Origin: Bacteroidota bacterium | GTDB taxonomy: Bacteria; Bacteroidota; Rhodothermia; JANXDC01 | Assembly: GCA_025059945.1 (NCBI GenBank) | Contig: JANXDC010000004.1 | Coordinates: 248,001-312,000, forward strand | Length of the DNA stretch: 64,000 bases | Direction: 5' to 3' | Shown here: piece after piece, positions 8,206 through 17,680 of the stretch | How the letters are laid out: every line of letters begins with the position of its first letter | How positions within the stretch are numbered: position 1 is the first letter of the stretch | Made by a program: the position numbers and the translations under genes | The notes under the pieces: model-generated | What the model saw: only the letters and a program-made list of their open reading frames with translations | What the model was told of the DNA's origin: nothing | Database searches by the model: none

Positions 8206-9767
8206 GGCGAATTCGATGGATCTGGGCTGCCGGGCTGATGTTGCTGGGGGTCTTGATCGGGGCCCTGGGCGTATCGCACTTCGGTCCGAGCCGTCCTCGG
8301 CCTCTTTGGGGGAACTCGGGCGGGGAGCCGCCTCTGATTGGAAAGGCCACTTATGAGCCGATTGATCCCGGCTTGGCGGGTACGCTTAACGAGCTCTTCG
8401 TGCGCGTGGCGCGTCAGGTCAGGCCTACAGTGGTCTACATTATGGTGGAAAGCCGGCTTCGGGCTGTACCCCCCCAGGACCGGTTCCACCAGTTTGATCC
8501 CGGCGATCCGCGTTGGCGCCGTTTCTTTGAGCGCCCCCGACAGGGCGCGGGCTCCGGGGTGATCGTAAGCTCCGACGGATACATCGTGACCAACGACCAC
8601 GTCGTTGAGGGGGCTAGCGAGGGGGGGATTCGGGTGCAGTTGGCCGACAAGCGCGAGTTTACGGCCCGGCTTGTGGGGCGGGATCCCTCCACGGATCTGG
8701 CTGTGCTGAAGATCGAAGCCCGAGGGCTTCCGGCGATCGCTATCGGAAACTCCGATGCGGTGCAGGTAGGAGAGTGGGTCTTGGCGATCGGCAACCCGTT
8801 TCGGCTTACCTCCACGGTCACGGCCGGTATCGTGAGCGCCACGGGCCGCAACGTGGGCGTGATCAACGAGCGCTTCGGCATTGAGGACTTTATCCAGACC
8901 GATGCCGCGATCAACCCCGGCAATTCCGGGGGAGCGCTCGTGAACCTGCGCGGAGAGCTCATCGGCATTAACACGGCCATCGCCACCGAGGGGGGGTCTT
9001 ATGAGGGCTACGGGTTCGCTATCCCTTCGAACATGGTGCGGCGCATTGCCGAGGATTTGATTCGTTACGGCACGGTACGGCGGGGCTTCATCGGCGTCGA
9101 AATTGCGGATGTAGACGACGCCCTGGCGCGTCGGGTAGGCTTAGAGCGTGTAATGGGCGCGGTCATTAACCGCGTTCTGCCCAATGGAGCGGCCGAGCAA
9201 GCGGGTCTCCGGGTGGGGGATATCATCTTGCAGGTGGGCGGGGAAGAGGTAGAGGCGGCCAACCACCTGCAGTCCAAGGTGCTCAAGTACCGTCCTGGTG
9301 ATCGGGTCCCCCTGCTCATCTGGCGGGAGGGCCGTGCGTACACGGTGCAGGTCGTGTTGCAGGGACCTGAGGATCAGCCGATCCGTCGGTGGGCGCAGGC
9401 TCCTTCGGAGGAGGCCGATACCTCCGGGGGGTCCTTCCCGCTCCCCTTGCCGGATCCGGAAAACCCCGAAGAGGCCACCTTGAGCGCCTGGGGATTGGTC
9501 TTAGAGCCTATCTCCCCAGACCGCAAACGAGGGCAAGGGACCTCGGCCGGGGTTCGGATTCGTCAGATCACGCCCGGCAGCTTGGCTGCGCGGCGGGGCC
9601 TTGAGCCGGGCTCTGTGCTGTTGGCGATCGGTCGCCATTCAGTACGCTCTCTCGTAGAAGCCCAACAGGCGTTGTCGCAAGCGCTGCGCGCCGGCGGTGC
9701 CCTGCTTAAAGTGCGTCGGCCAGATGGGACGGTGTTGTACTACGATCTTTACTGGACGCAACGATGA
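8202..9767 (+). CDS. HtrA/DegP-type periplasmic serine protease with two PDZ domains
   Basis: Membrane-anchored envelope quality-control protease. A single N-terminal hydrophobic helix (about 5-25) is followed by a trypsin-like domain with the triad His133 (TNDHVVEG), Asp165 (STDLAVLK) and Ser242 (NPGNSGGALV). There are two PDZ domains, about 288-385 and 430-515, separated by an acidic Pro-rich linker. The length of 521 aa is typical. The start overlaps recO by 4 bp. It is the last gene of the operon starting at 5007 and converges on the rhodopsin gene. Confidence 0.93.
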   Translation: MRRIRWIWAAGLMLLGVLIGALGVSHFGPSRPRPLWGNSGGEPPLIGKATYEPIDPGLAGTLNELFVRVARQVRPTVVYIMVESRLRAVPPQDRFHQFDPGDPRWRRFFERPRQGAGSGVIVSSDGYIVTNDHVVEGASEGGIRVQLADKREFTARLVGRDPSTDLAVLKIEARGLPAIAIGNSDAVQVGEWVLAIGNPFRLTSTVTAGIVSATGRNVGVINERFGIEDFIQTDAAINPGNSGGALVNLRGELIGINTAIATEGGSYEGYGFAIPSNMVRRIAEDLIRYGTVRRGFIGVEIADVDDALARRVGLERVMGAVINRVLPNGAAEQAGLRVGDIILQVGGEEVEAANHLQSKVLKYRPGDRVPLLIWREGRAYTVQVVLQGPEDQPIRRWAQAPSEEADTSGGSFPLPLPDPENPEEATLSAWGLVLEPISPDRKRGQGTSAGVRIRQITPGSLAARRGLEPGSVLLAIGRHSVRSLVEAQQALSQALRAGGALLKVRRPDGTVLYYDLYWTQR

Positions 9768-9861
9768 CGAGCGCGCCGGAAACACGACCTGATACATCGA
9801 CAGCTCAGCTCCTTCGCATCGGCAAATCAGCAGCCGCCTCTGCATGAGGGCCGCACCGAAA

Positions 9862-9897
9862 TAAAAAACCAAGGGGTGGCGGTGCACACCACCCCTT
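9862..9897 (-). terminator. Terminator of the rhodopsin gene
   Basis: The perfect 9-bp stem AAGGGGTGG (9871-9879) / CCACCCCTT (9889-9897) is followed on the minus strand by GG and a T6 tract (9862-9868). It lies between two converging genes and may act weakly in the plus direction as well. Confidence 0.85.
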
Positions 9898-9923
9898 AAC
9901 CATATTTTTGGACGGGGTGAAAC

Positions 9924-10712
9924 TTATGCTGCTCTGGGTATGGGCGCCGTTTCCAGTCCTTCTTCTAAACTCTTGGCTCGAGCTATGGCATAGACCATGA
10001 TCCCATATATGGGCTTTGCGAGAATATCGGCAATACTATACCCTACCTGAACGGCGACTTCTTGCGTTGCCCCACCAGGCAGCCAGCTACCCAATACGTA
10101 AGCAATAGGATAAAAGCCCCAGGAGGCAAGCAGCAGTAGGCGCGTATTCCGAAGCAGTATGTTGACTTGGTCGCTGTACTTGGCTTCTTTGACTACTCGA
10201 CTAAGCTCTATCCACAGCACATATAGGATGTACACGAATGGTATGCTGGACAAAGTTCCCCACAAATTGCGTGTTGCAACATCTCTACTGACTTCTCCAA
10301 CATAACCCAAGCCTAGCATCAAAATAGCGGCAAATACCAATCGAATCGACAAGCTCTGAGTGCGATTCTTTGGAAGTCCTAGTACTAATATCAGCTCCAC
10401 CAGAAGCAGAGGGACTGTTACGAGCCAATCGGCATACCGATAGAAGTCGTTAAACGGTTTACCGGTCGGAATGTAGCGTCCATCAACAAGTTGAAACGCT
10501 CCTGTCCAACTCTCCCAAATGCGTAGGTAATGATAGGCCGCAACAAGTACAATTACCGCTGAAAGGTAGAGTGCAATGCGGTACCTCTGGTTAACACGCT
10601 CTCTAGATAGGATAAAATACACGAAGGCAGCCAGCATGCCGGCTATGGTAAGAGAAATGACGTTAAATACAAGCCAATACTGGCCATACGTGAGCTCCGG
10701 TAACGTTCTCAT
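9924..10712 (-). CDS. Xanthorhodopsin-family light-driven proton pump
   Basis: Seven-helix retinal protein. Helix C reads RYADWLVTVPLLLVE, giving the DTE pump motif (Asp95 acceptor, Thr99, Glu106 donor). Leu103 is at the spectral-tuning position, which suggests green absorption. His61 matches the His that partners the acceptor Asp, and Lys233 (ADILAKP) is the Schiff-base lysine. Gly152 in LWGTLSS corresponds to the glycine that opens the carotenoid-antenna fenestration in Salinibacter xanthorhodopsin, which the whole protein resembles closely. The start at 10712 has an AGGAG 10 bp upstream. Sampled lines of the gene are about 43-53% GC, against roughly 60-65% around it, which suggests acquisition by transfer. 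No retinal- or carotenoid-synthesis gene is in the window. Confidence 0.95.
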   Translation of the reverse strand: MRTLPELTYGQYWLVFNVISLTIAGMLAAFVYFILSRERVNQRYRIALYLSAVIVLVAAYHYLRIWESWTGAFQLVDGRYIPTGKPFNDFYRYADWLVTVPLLLVELILVLGLPKNRTQSLSIRLVFAAILMLGLGYVGEVSRDVATRNLWGTLSSIPFVYILYVLWIELSRVVKEAKYSDQVNILLRNTRLLLLASWGFYPIAYVLGSWLPGGATQEVAVQVGYSIADILAKPIYGIMVYAIARAKSLEEGLETAPIPRAA

Positions 10713-10763
10713 AGCTGCTTCTCCTCTATCATCTTTGCCTTTTGAAAAACATAGAATTTGAGG

Positions 10764-10834
10764 GGGAAAGTTCCCTCCTTATTGATTTGACCCCCCTACG
10801 TTAACGGGCAAGCGCCCAGCGTAGGTGTTTGCCC
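10764..10834. promoter_or_regulatory. Cluster of dyad symmetries upstream of the rhodopsin gene
   Basis: GGGAA-AG-TTCCC at 10764-10775 is an operator-like palindrome about 52 bp upstream of the rhodopsin start. At 10795-10825 CCTACG and CGTAGG enclose GGGC-AAGC-GCCC, and GGGCAA (10806-10811) can instead pair with TTGCCC (10829-10834). These could be regulator sites or alternative RNA folds. On the minus strand, TATGTTTT, close to TAnnTTTG, lies just downstream near 10748. Confidence 0.4.
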
Positions 10835-10933
10835 TATAATGTATCTGGGTTAGCGCGCCGGAGGCTTCATCAGAAGCTGCTCAAAAAAATTTTTCAGGCC
10901 GGTAAGGCCTGTTTGAAGGGGCTCGCCTAGGGT

Positions 10934-10964
10934 CTTGACAGGCTTAGGGTGTCCACATAATTTG
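10934..10964 (+). promoter_or_regulatory. Candidate promoter for the TonB-dependent receptor operon
   Basis: TTGACA at 10935-10940 is followed by CATAATTTG ending at 10964. It gives a fair -10 (CATAAT, 15-bp spacing) and a TTTG end as in the Bacteroidota consensus, but not an exact TAnnTTTG. It lies about 175 bp before the ATG. Confidence 0.45.
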
Positions 10965-11138
10965 CCCCCTGGTCCCGCTACTTACCTAGAGGTGCGCATC
11001 GGTGCTTGTTACGGAAGACGATTTTGATGGCCGATCTCGAATAGCCCATTCGTTCAGGTTTCTTCTGCTGATCCGGGCCAGCGGGGTCGAGGTGCATCTT
11101 TCCACCCCGAACAGACCGTTTATGAGGAGGTCTATCCC

Positions 11139-14100
11139 ATGATCCGACGTGCGGGTCTGATAGCCTTTGGGCTGCTCTTTCCGTTTTGGGCGTGGGCCCA
11201 GACGGGTAAACTGGCCGGTCGGGTGACCGATGCCCGGACCGGGGAGCCTCTGCCGGGGGCGAGCGTGGTGTTGGAGGGCACCACCCTCGGCACCGCGGCC
11301 GACGCCAACGGCAACTACTTTATTCTGGCCATCCCACCCGGTATCTACACCGTTCGGGTTTCGTTTGTAGGTTACGAGACCCGGCGCATCGAGGGGGTGG
11401 TCATCAACGCCAACTTCACCCGCGAGCTTAACGTCGCGCTGCGCGAGCAGGTCGGACAGCTGGGCGAGGTGGTCGTCGAGTATGAAAGGCCGCTTATCCA
11501 AAAAGACGCCATAGGCGTGCCCAAGATCGTGGATGCCGAGCAGATCCAAAACTTGCCTGTGCGTGGCGTAAACAGCATTGCGGGTCTGCAGGGTGGGGTG
11601 GTGCAAGATGAGCGTACCGGCGTGCTCAACGTGCGCGGAGGCCGCACCGATGAGGTCATCTACATCGTCGACGGCGTGCGCATCTCCGCGGGAGCCCTCG
11701 GGGTCCCCCAAAACGCCATCCAAGAGCAAACCATGCTCATCGGCGGGTTGCCAGCTGAGTACGGCGATGCCATGTCCGGCGTAATCCAGGTGACCACCCG
11801 GGAGGCCGGATCTCGTTTCTTCGGGACGCTGGAGGGGATCTCCAGTCAGTTCCTGGACCCCTATGGCTACAATACCACCAGCTTCATCATCGGGGGGCCC
11901 TTGGTGGGCACGCGCCTGGGCTTCGTGATGAGCGCGGAGTACAACTACCGCAAGGACGCCGATCCTACCCCCATCACGATGCAGACGGTGCCGGATTCTA
12001 TCTTCCAAAAGTTCCTCAAACGGCCCCGGTACATCGACGCCCAAGGCAGGCTGATCCGCGCTCCGGAGACCAATCGCACGTTCGTGCAAACGCGCGTCAA
12101 ACCCAATAACGACGCCTGGAACCTCAACCTAGTGGGACGCTTGAGCTTCCGGCCTCTTCCAGGCATCTCGCTGCGCGTCGGCGGCACTTACTACCAGAGC
12201 CTCAGCGACAACTGGGTGCTGCAGCGGATGCTGTATAACTGGGATCATAACGGCCGGGGCGAACGCCAGGACTACCGGGTCTACATAAACTGGACGCACT
12301 CGCTTTCGGCCAGCACCTTCTATCAGGTTCAAGCTGACTACTTGCGCGCCTACGGCAAATCTTATGACCCGGTGTATAAGGACAACCTTTTCGCCTATGG
12401 CGATCCCCGCTTTGGCCTGGCTCGCGGGGACACCTCGGCCATGTACTGGTACAACAAACTAGACAACGACGGCGACGACGACGTCACAGATCGGGGCGAT
12501 GGTTTCGTCAAAAACCCCGGCGCGATCGAATATCCGGCCATCACGGGCATCTATCGTGTCATGGCCGAGCCCGGCACGGTCTTCAACAACTACTCTTTCA
12601 GCCAGACCGAACAGTTTCGGGTCTCGGCCAATATGACGACCCAGATTGGCATCCACCAGGTCAAGTTCGGCGGGGAGTTTGAGCAGAAAATCCTGCGAGG
12701 TTGGGCTATCAGCCCCCTTGTGCTCTATAAGCGCCTAGCCCCTCTAGGGGTACCCTTGGCGGAGGCCAGCCTGAGCAAGTTCCGCAACGGGTTCCGCGAT
12801 ATTGAAGACATCATAAGCCACTATGGCTACGACGCGCTCACGCGGAGCAAGATTAACCCCCGGTGGGAAGAGTGGTTTAAACCCGAAAATCGCACCAACC
12901 CACCTATTGCTCCGTTTAGACCCCTATACGCGGCTGGCTTCGTCCAGGACAAGATCGAGTACCGCGACTTGGTGCTCAATATCGGGGTGCGTGTAGACTG
13001 GTTTAACGCCAACCAGAAGGTGCTCAAAGACCCCTACGCACTCTTCCCGATTGAATATCAGCGGCCCTCCTGGGCCAAAGAGGAGCTGGCCGTCTACTAC
13101 AACAACGCCAATCAGATTGTGGGCTATCGGGACAAGCGGGGCAACTTCTACGACAAAAACGGCCAAGCTTCCGATGGCTTTACCATCACGCGCACGCTCG
13201 GTGGAGATGTGCGCTTTTTGGCCAACGAGCTGCGTCCTGAGGTTTTTGAAGATTATAAGCCCGAGCTCATCGTGATGCCGCGTATCGGCTTCGCCTTTCC
13301 CGTCACCGATCGGGCGATCTTCCATGCCCACTACGATGTGCTCACCCAGCGGCCCTCCGAAGGGCAGCTGTACGCCTCTTTGGAGGATTTCCGGGATATC
13401 GCCGAGTCCGGTGGCCTGCTGCCCAACGCGAACCTGCGCCCGATGAAGACGATCGAGTACGAGCTCGGTTTCCGACAAACCCTCTCTGAGCGAGCCGTAA
13501 TTGGGATTTCGGGTTTCTATAAGCAGATCAAGGACCTCATCCAGCGCCGCAACATCTTCTTCGTGCGGCCCTTTGATTATACGGGGTATCAGAATGTGGA
13601 CTTCGGCACCGTTAAGGGGGCCACGCTCGAGTTTCAGATGCGGCGCACGAACAACGTATCGGTTGATGCGAACTACACGCTCTCGTTCGCCGATGGAACG
13701 GGCTCGGACCCGAATACGCTATCCCTGGTGACGTGGGTACAGGGGGTGGTGCCGAATATCATCTCCCCGCTGGACTTCGACCAGCGACATCGGATCAACC
13801 TCAACCTCGACTGGCGTCTGGGCCGCGGGGAGGGGCCGGCCTTCGGAGGTGTGCGGCTCCTGGAGAACTTCGGCCTAAACGTGCTGGTGCAGGCTGCTAG
13901 CGGCCGACCTTACACGCGCTCCAAAAACGTGGGGCCCTTCTGGACGAGCCGAACCCGGGCGCCCTTGGGCGGCATCAACGGGGCCCGTATGCCGTGGTCG
14001 ACCCTTGTAAATCTGCGCCTGGATCGGCGCTTTGATATGGGGCAGGCCAACCTTACTGTGTACCTCTGGATCCAGAACCTGCTCAACAGCCAGAACGTGC

Positions 14101-14288
14101 GCGCCGTGTATCCTTACACGGGAGTACCTAACGACGATGGGTTTTTGGCCACCCCAGAGGGCAGAGGAGAGCTGGAGCGCGTCTTGGACCCGATCTCCTT
14201 TGTGCAGCACTACCGGATTCGGGCCGATAATCCGAACAACTACGGCATCCCGCGTTCGGTTCGCTTGGGGGTGCGGGTGAACTTCTGA
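11139..14288 (+). CDS. TonB-dependent outer-membrane receptor with carboxypeptidase-like N-domain
   Basis: Outer-membrane importer or secretory receptor of the CarboxypepD_reg/plug/β-barrel type. A signal peptide ends near residue 20 (WAWA-Q). A carboxypeptidase-regulatory-like domain occupies about 22-110 (GRVTDARTGEPLPGASV, FVGYETR). The plug follows (VRGGRTDEVIYIVDG, GGLPAEYGDAMSGVI), and then a barrel of about 800 residues ending in Phe, the usual terminal aromatic. An acidic DNDGDDDVTDRGDG loop near 448 looks metal-binding. There is no SusD homologue downstream; instead a very large secreted protein and a PorV-like barrel follow, so it is not a standard starch-utilisation pair. Substrate not predictable. 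Confidence 0.9.
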   Translation: MIRRAGLIAFGLLFPFWAWAQTGKLAGRVTDARTGEPLPGASVVLEGTTLGTAADANGNYFILAIPPGIYTVRVSFVGYETRRIEGVVINANFTRELNVALREQVGQLGEVVVEYERPLIQKDAIGVPKIVDAEQIQNLPVRGVNSIAGLQGGVVQDERTGVLNVRGGRTDEVIYIVDGVRISAGALGVPQNAIQEQTMLIGGLPAEYGDAMSGVIQVTTREAGSRFFGTLEGISSQFLDPYGYNTTSFIIGGPLVGTRLGFVMSAEYNYRKDADPTPITMQTVPDSIFQKFLKRPRYIDAQGRLIRAPETNRTFVQTRVKPNNDAWNLNLVGRLSFRPLPGISLRVGGTYYQSLSDNWVLQRMLYNWDHNGRGERQDYRVYINWTHSLSASTFYQVQADYLRAYGKSYDPVYKDNLFAYGDPRFGLARGDTSAMYWYNKLDNDGDDDVTDRGDGFVKNPGAIEYPAITGIYRVMAEPGTVFNNYSFSQTEQFRVSANMTTQIGIHQVKFGGEFEQKILRGWAISPLVLYKRLAPLGVPLAEASLSKFRNGFRDIEDIISHYGYDALTRSKINPRWEEWFKPENRTNPPIAPFRPLYAAGFVQDKIEYRDLVLNIGVRVDWFNANQKVLKDPYALFPIEYQRPSWAKEELAVYYNNANQIVGYRDKRGNFYDKNGQASDGFTITRTLGGDVRFLANELRPEVFEDYKPELIVMPRIGFAFPVTDRAIFHAHYDVLTQRPSEGQLYASLEDFRDIAESGGLLPNANLRPMKTIEYELGFRQTLSERAVIGISGFYKQIKDLIQRRNIFFVRPFDYTGYQNVDFGTVKGATLEFQMRRTNNVSVDANYTLSFADGTGSDPNTLSLVTWVQGVVPNIISPLDFDQRHRINLNLDWRLGRGEGPAFGGVRLLENFGLNVLVQAASGRPYTRSKNVGPFWTSRTRAPLGGINGARMPWSTLVNLRLDRRFDMGQANLTVYLWIQNLLNSQNVRAVYPYTGVPNDDGFLATPEGRGELERVLDPISFVQHYRIRADNPNNYGIPRSVRLGVRVNF

Positions 14289-14382
14289 GAGCGGACTGGG
14301 GAGAGGCCTCTGCGACGGCGTAGGATAGGGCCCCAGGTAGAAAGCATGCCAAGAACCCAACAGCAAATACAGGACGTGAGCC

Positions 14383-17300
14383 ATGAGAGCACCCCGAATG
14401 TTTGCGAGCCTGCTTCTGCTTTCGGCGCTTCCTGAAGGCGCTCAGCTGGCTTGGGCCGAGCGCAACAAGGCGGAGCCCTCTTCAGCCCGCGCCGCCATAA
14501 GCAGTGTGCAGGCCGGCTGCAATACGGGAAGCGCCTTCAAGACGCTCGATGTCAACAACGTGAGCGCAGGCCTGCTCAACACGGGCGGTTTCTGGTGGGA
14601 TAACCAGAACCCCCGTTATGAGGTGCCCAAAGGCAGCGGCAAGACTTCGATCTTCGCCGGCGCCATGTGGATCGGCGGTCTGGCCAATGGCCAGCTGCGG
14701 ATCTCGGCCGCCCGATACGGGAACTACGAGCTATGGCCTGGACCCCTTGAAGCGGGCCTAAACGGCACCTGCGCACAGTACGACCGGATCTGGAAAGTGG
14801 ACCGCAAAGACCTGGAAGCGTTGGATGCGGGCGCAGAGCCCACTCCGGATATCCGGGACTGGCCCTGGCGGCTAGGGGCGCCGTGGATCGACAAAAACCG
14901 TGATGGCGTCTATCGCATCCAAGATGGTGACCGCCCTCGCATTCTAGGCGATCAGATGCTCTGGATGATCATGAACGACGTGGGCGGTCAGCACCGGGCT
15001 ACAGACGGGATTCCAATCGGGCTTGAGGTCCGTTTCTCAGCTTTCGCCTTCAACCGCGAGGGCGCCCTCGGCAACACGACGTTCTATAAGATCGAGCTCG
15101 TCAACAAAGGCGATGCGGACTTGACGAACGCTTATGTCTCTATCTTCCATGACCCAGACCTGGGGAATTTCCAGGACGACTACATCGGCTGTGACACCCT
15201 TCTGGGGTTGGGTTTCTGCTACAATGGGGACAACGTCGATGAGGGAGCGGCCGGCTACGGGGACCGCCCCCCCGCGGTGGGGACCGACTTCTTCCAGGGG
15301 CCGCTGGTCGATGACGATGGGATCGATAACAACCGAGACGGCCAGATCGATGAGCCAGGTGAACGGCTCAAGATGACGTCCTTTACGTACTTCAACAACG
15401 GCGCCTGCAACAACTGCGATCCGACCACCGGGATACAGTACTACAACTACATGCAGGCGCGTTTCCGAGATGGGTCTCCGCTCACTTTTGGGGGAGACGG
15501 TACGAACCCGGCCAACCGGCGCGTGTTTTTCGCCTTCCCTTCGGATCCCAACGAGCCCTGCGGCCCCAACGTTTGGCATGAGGTCTGCGCAGGCAACGTC
15601 CCCGCGGACCGCCGGTTTGTCATGACCACCGGGCCCTTTACGCTCAAGCGCGGCCGCGTGCAGGAGATCGTCTTCGGCACCGTCTGGGCTCAGGGCCTGA
15701 ACCGACTGGCCTCTGTTACGGCTCTGAAGAGCGCCGACGCCAAGGCCCAAGCGGCCTTTGATGTGAACTTCGAGCTCCCTTCCGGGCCCGCAACGCCGCG
15801 CGTCGAGGTCGCCCAACTGCCCAATCAGGTGGTGCTCTCTTGGGATGACCGGGCCGTCAGCTACCGGGCGGGCAACTACCGCTTTGAGGGCTATATGATC
15901 TATCAGTACCGCACGCCCTCTACCACCGCAGAGCGCAAGCTCCTGGCCACATATGACATCAAAAACGACATCACGGTCGTCTTTGATGACGTTTTCGATG
16001 AACGCTACGGTGTTGAGGTGAACGTGCCAGTGGCTTTTGGTTCGGATTCGGGGCTTAAGTTCTCCATCACGATCGATAAGGACGCTTTCACCGGTGGGCC
16101 TTTGATTAACGGCAAGGACTATTACTTTGCCGTTGTAGCCTACGCAGTCGACCCACAGGGCGCTCCGGGGCTTCGGCTGCTCACAAGCCCGCTTTCCGCC
16201 TCCGAGATCATCACGGTTCGGCCCACATACGTGGGCAGTTTGGGAGGAGGGCTCATGACCAGGGCCCAATACGGCTCCAAAGCCCCGGTCGTGCAGACCA
16301 CGGGGAAGAGCGACGCTACGATCATCCCAGCCGTGATCAATCCACTTAAGATCAAGGCGAACACTTACCAGATCACCTTCCGGGATGCGGGTCGAGATGA
16401 GCATGGGCAACAAATCCTCAAGTGGTCGGTCCGTAACAAGAACACCGGACAGGTGCTCAAAACAGATCTGCCGCTAAGCCCGCAGCCTGTGGTGTTGCTC
16501 GATGAGGGTCTAGAGCTCATCGTCGACGGTCCTCCGCCGGGCATAAAGCGGGAGGATATGTTCTCCACCGAGGATGAGTCTAAGTGGGGCTGGAAGGTTA
16601 TCTCCGGGACCCGGCGTTTCACCTGGGCGGGCGGGCAAAACGAGGAATTTGAGGGCTTCCAACATGCCCTCACCGGACTGTGGGATCCCTACTCCTATTT
16701 CGGCTTCGGTCCGCGGGCCGTGCCCCCCACCCAGCTGCGGGATGTGGAGCTGCGCCTGGCGCGCACGGATGTAAACGGCAACGTCTTGGACGCCAACGAT
16801 CCCAACTGGTCCTTGGGATATCGATACCTGCGTGCGGCCACGGCCGCACCGGCCAGGCCCGAATTTGCCCCTTATATCATCAACCGCACCGGTGGGTACG
16901 CGTTTCAGGTCTTTGAGCGCAACGTGCCGCTCTCGGCTTGGGACGTAACGGATCCTAATAATCCAAGACGACTGGCCGTAGGCTTCCTGGAGAACAACGT
17001 CTCCGGTGGTCTAGTGGACGGCAAGTACTGGCCCGGGCCCACGGACACAGACAACTGGGCGGCCAGCGGTCCGCGGGAGTGGCTGTTTATCTTCACCAAG
17101 CCTTATAGCGAGAGCCGAGATCCGGAGCTAGCGGGCAACCTGCTTACCCAGCCCCTGCCGGTCATGTACTGGGCCTCTTGGAACCGCCGGGGGAACGTGG
17201 CCTTTTCGCCTAACCGAACCGGAGAGGACCGCTTCGGCATCTATCCCAACAAGGTGATCGCCCCCACGGACGTATACGAGTTCTCCCTGGCTGCGTTGGC

Positions 17301-17661
17301 ACCGATGAAATCCGACAGCGCCCTCTCGGCCGCGCTGGACCAAATCCGGGCCGTGCCGAACCCGTATTATGGGGCGAGCGCTTATGAGATCCGCAACGTC
17401 ACGGACGTGATCCGCTTCACAAACCTACCGGAGCGCGCTGTGCTGCGCATTTTCACCATAGCCGGCACGCTGGTGCGGACGTTGGTTAAGGATAATCCGA
17501 ACAGCACGACGCTGGATTGGGACCTGCAAAACGAGCAGGGCCTGCCGGTGGCCTCGGGGATGTACATCGTGCACGTGGAATTTCCGGATTATCCCCAGCA
17601 GAAGCCCCGGATCCTGAAGGTGGCCATCTTGAAGAAGATCCTCCAGCTGTCCGACTTCTAA
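14383..17661 (+). CDS. Large secreted protein with C-terminal sorting-like domain
   Basis: A 1092-aa exported protein with no recognised enzymatic family. The signal peptide ends around residue 25 (LAWA-E). It contains several Asp-rich, EF-hand/thrombospondin-type-3-like loops: DKNRDG at 170-175 and DDDGIDNNRDGQID at 310-323. A fibronectin-like middle section lies around 460-560. The last 90 or so residues (VPNPYYG, FTNLPERAVLRIFTIAG, WDLQNEQGLPVASGMYIVHVE) match the FlgD-Ig/Por-secretion type C-terminal domain found on cell-surface proteins of Bacteroidota, Ignavibacteria and Rhodothermota. It lies between the receptor and the PorV-like gene in an apparent operon, so it may be surface-displayed and partnered with both. 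Confidence 0.75.
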   Translation: MRAPRMFASLLLLSALPEGAQLAWAERNKAEPSSARAAISSVQAGCNTGSAFKTLDVNNVSAGLLNTGGFWWDNQNPRYEVPKGSGKTSIFAGAMWIGGLANGQLRISAARYGNYELWPGPLEAGLNGTCAQYDRIWKVDRKDLEALDAGAEPTPDIRDWPWRLGAPWIDKNRDGVYRIQDGDRPRILGDQMLWMIMNDVGGQHRATDGIPIGLEVRFSAFAFNREGALGNTTFYKIELVNKGDADLTNAYVSIFHDPDLGNFQDDYIGCDTLLGLGFCYNGDNVDEGAAGYGDRPPAVGTDFFQGPLVDDDGIDNNRDGQIDEPGERLKMTSFTYFNNGACNNCDPTTGIQYYNYMQARFRDGSPLTFGGDGTNPANRRVFFAFPSDPNEPCGPNVWHEVCAGNVPADRRFVMTTGPFTLKRGRVQEIVFGTVWAQGLNRLASVTALKSADAKAQAAFDVNFELPSGPATPRVEVAQLPNQVVLSWDDRAVSYRAGNYRFEGYMIYQYRTPSTTAERKLLATYDIKNDITVVFDDVFDERYGVEVNVPVAFGSDSGLKFSITIDKDAFTGGPLINGKDYYFAVVAYAVDPQGAPGLRLLTSPLSASEIITVRPTYVGSLGGGLMTRAQYGSKAPVVQTTGKSDATIIPAVINPLKIKANTYQITFRDAGRDEHGQQILKWSVRNKNTGQVLKTDLPLSPQPVVLLDEGLELIVDGPPPGIKREDMFSTEDESKWGWKVISGTRRFTWAGGQNEEFEGFQHALTGLWDPYSYFGFGPRAVPPTQLRDVELRLARTDVNGNVLDANDPNWSLGYRYLRAATAAPARPEFAPYIINRTGGYAFQVFERNVPLSAWDVTDPNNPRRLAVGFLENNVSGGLVDGKYWPGPTDTDNWAASGPREWLFIFTKPYSESRDPELAGNLLTQPLPVMYWASWNRRGNVAFSPNRTGEDRFGIYPNKVIAPTDVYEFSLAALAPMKSDSALSAALDQIRAVPNPYYGASAYEIRNVTDVIRFTNLPERAVLRIFTIAGTLVRTLVKDNPNSTTLDWDLQNEQGLPVASGMYIVHVEFPDYPQQKPRILKVAILKKILQLSDF

Positions 17662-17680
17662 GCGCGAAGGAGACCAGGCC

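Larger units (their letters stand above)
10713..11138. other. 426-bp non-coding region between rhodopsin and TonB-dependent receptor
   Basis: No credible gene on either strand. The rhodopsin-proximal half is AT-richer and holds the dyads listed separately. The middle contains A7T5 at about 10884-10895, followed by a hairpin CAGGCC-GGTAA-GGCCTG near 10897-10913. The right half carries a TTGACA-containing promoter candidate and an untranslated leader of about 170 bp, with GAGGAGG just before the receptor start. Confidence 0.6.

Noticed and set aside
10795-10825. Inverted repeat considered as an insertion or attachment scar next to the rhodopsin gene
   Set aside because: No target-site duplication, integrase, transposase or tRNA is adjacent; a regulatory dyad is the simpler reading.
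10986-12089. 367-codon minus-strand frame across the start of the TonB-dependent receptor
   Set aside because: Low-complexity His/Asp/Gly composition typical of the complement of a high-GC gene; the receptor on the plus strand is certain.
12924-13478. Minus-strand frame inside the receptor barrel
   Set aside because: No family features; complement of conserved barrel strands.
15037-16413. 458-codon open frame on the minus strand inside the large secreted protein gene
   Set aside because: It is an antisense shadow: no recognisable motifs and no ribosome-binding site, while the plus strand has a clear signal peptide and sorting domain.
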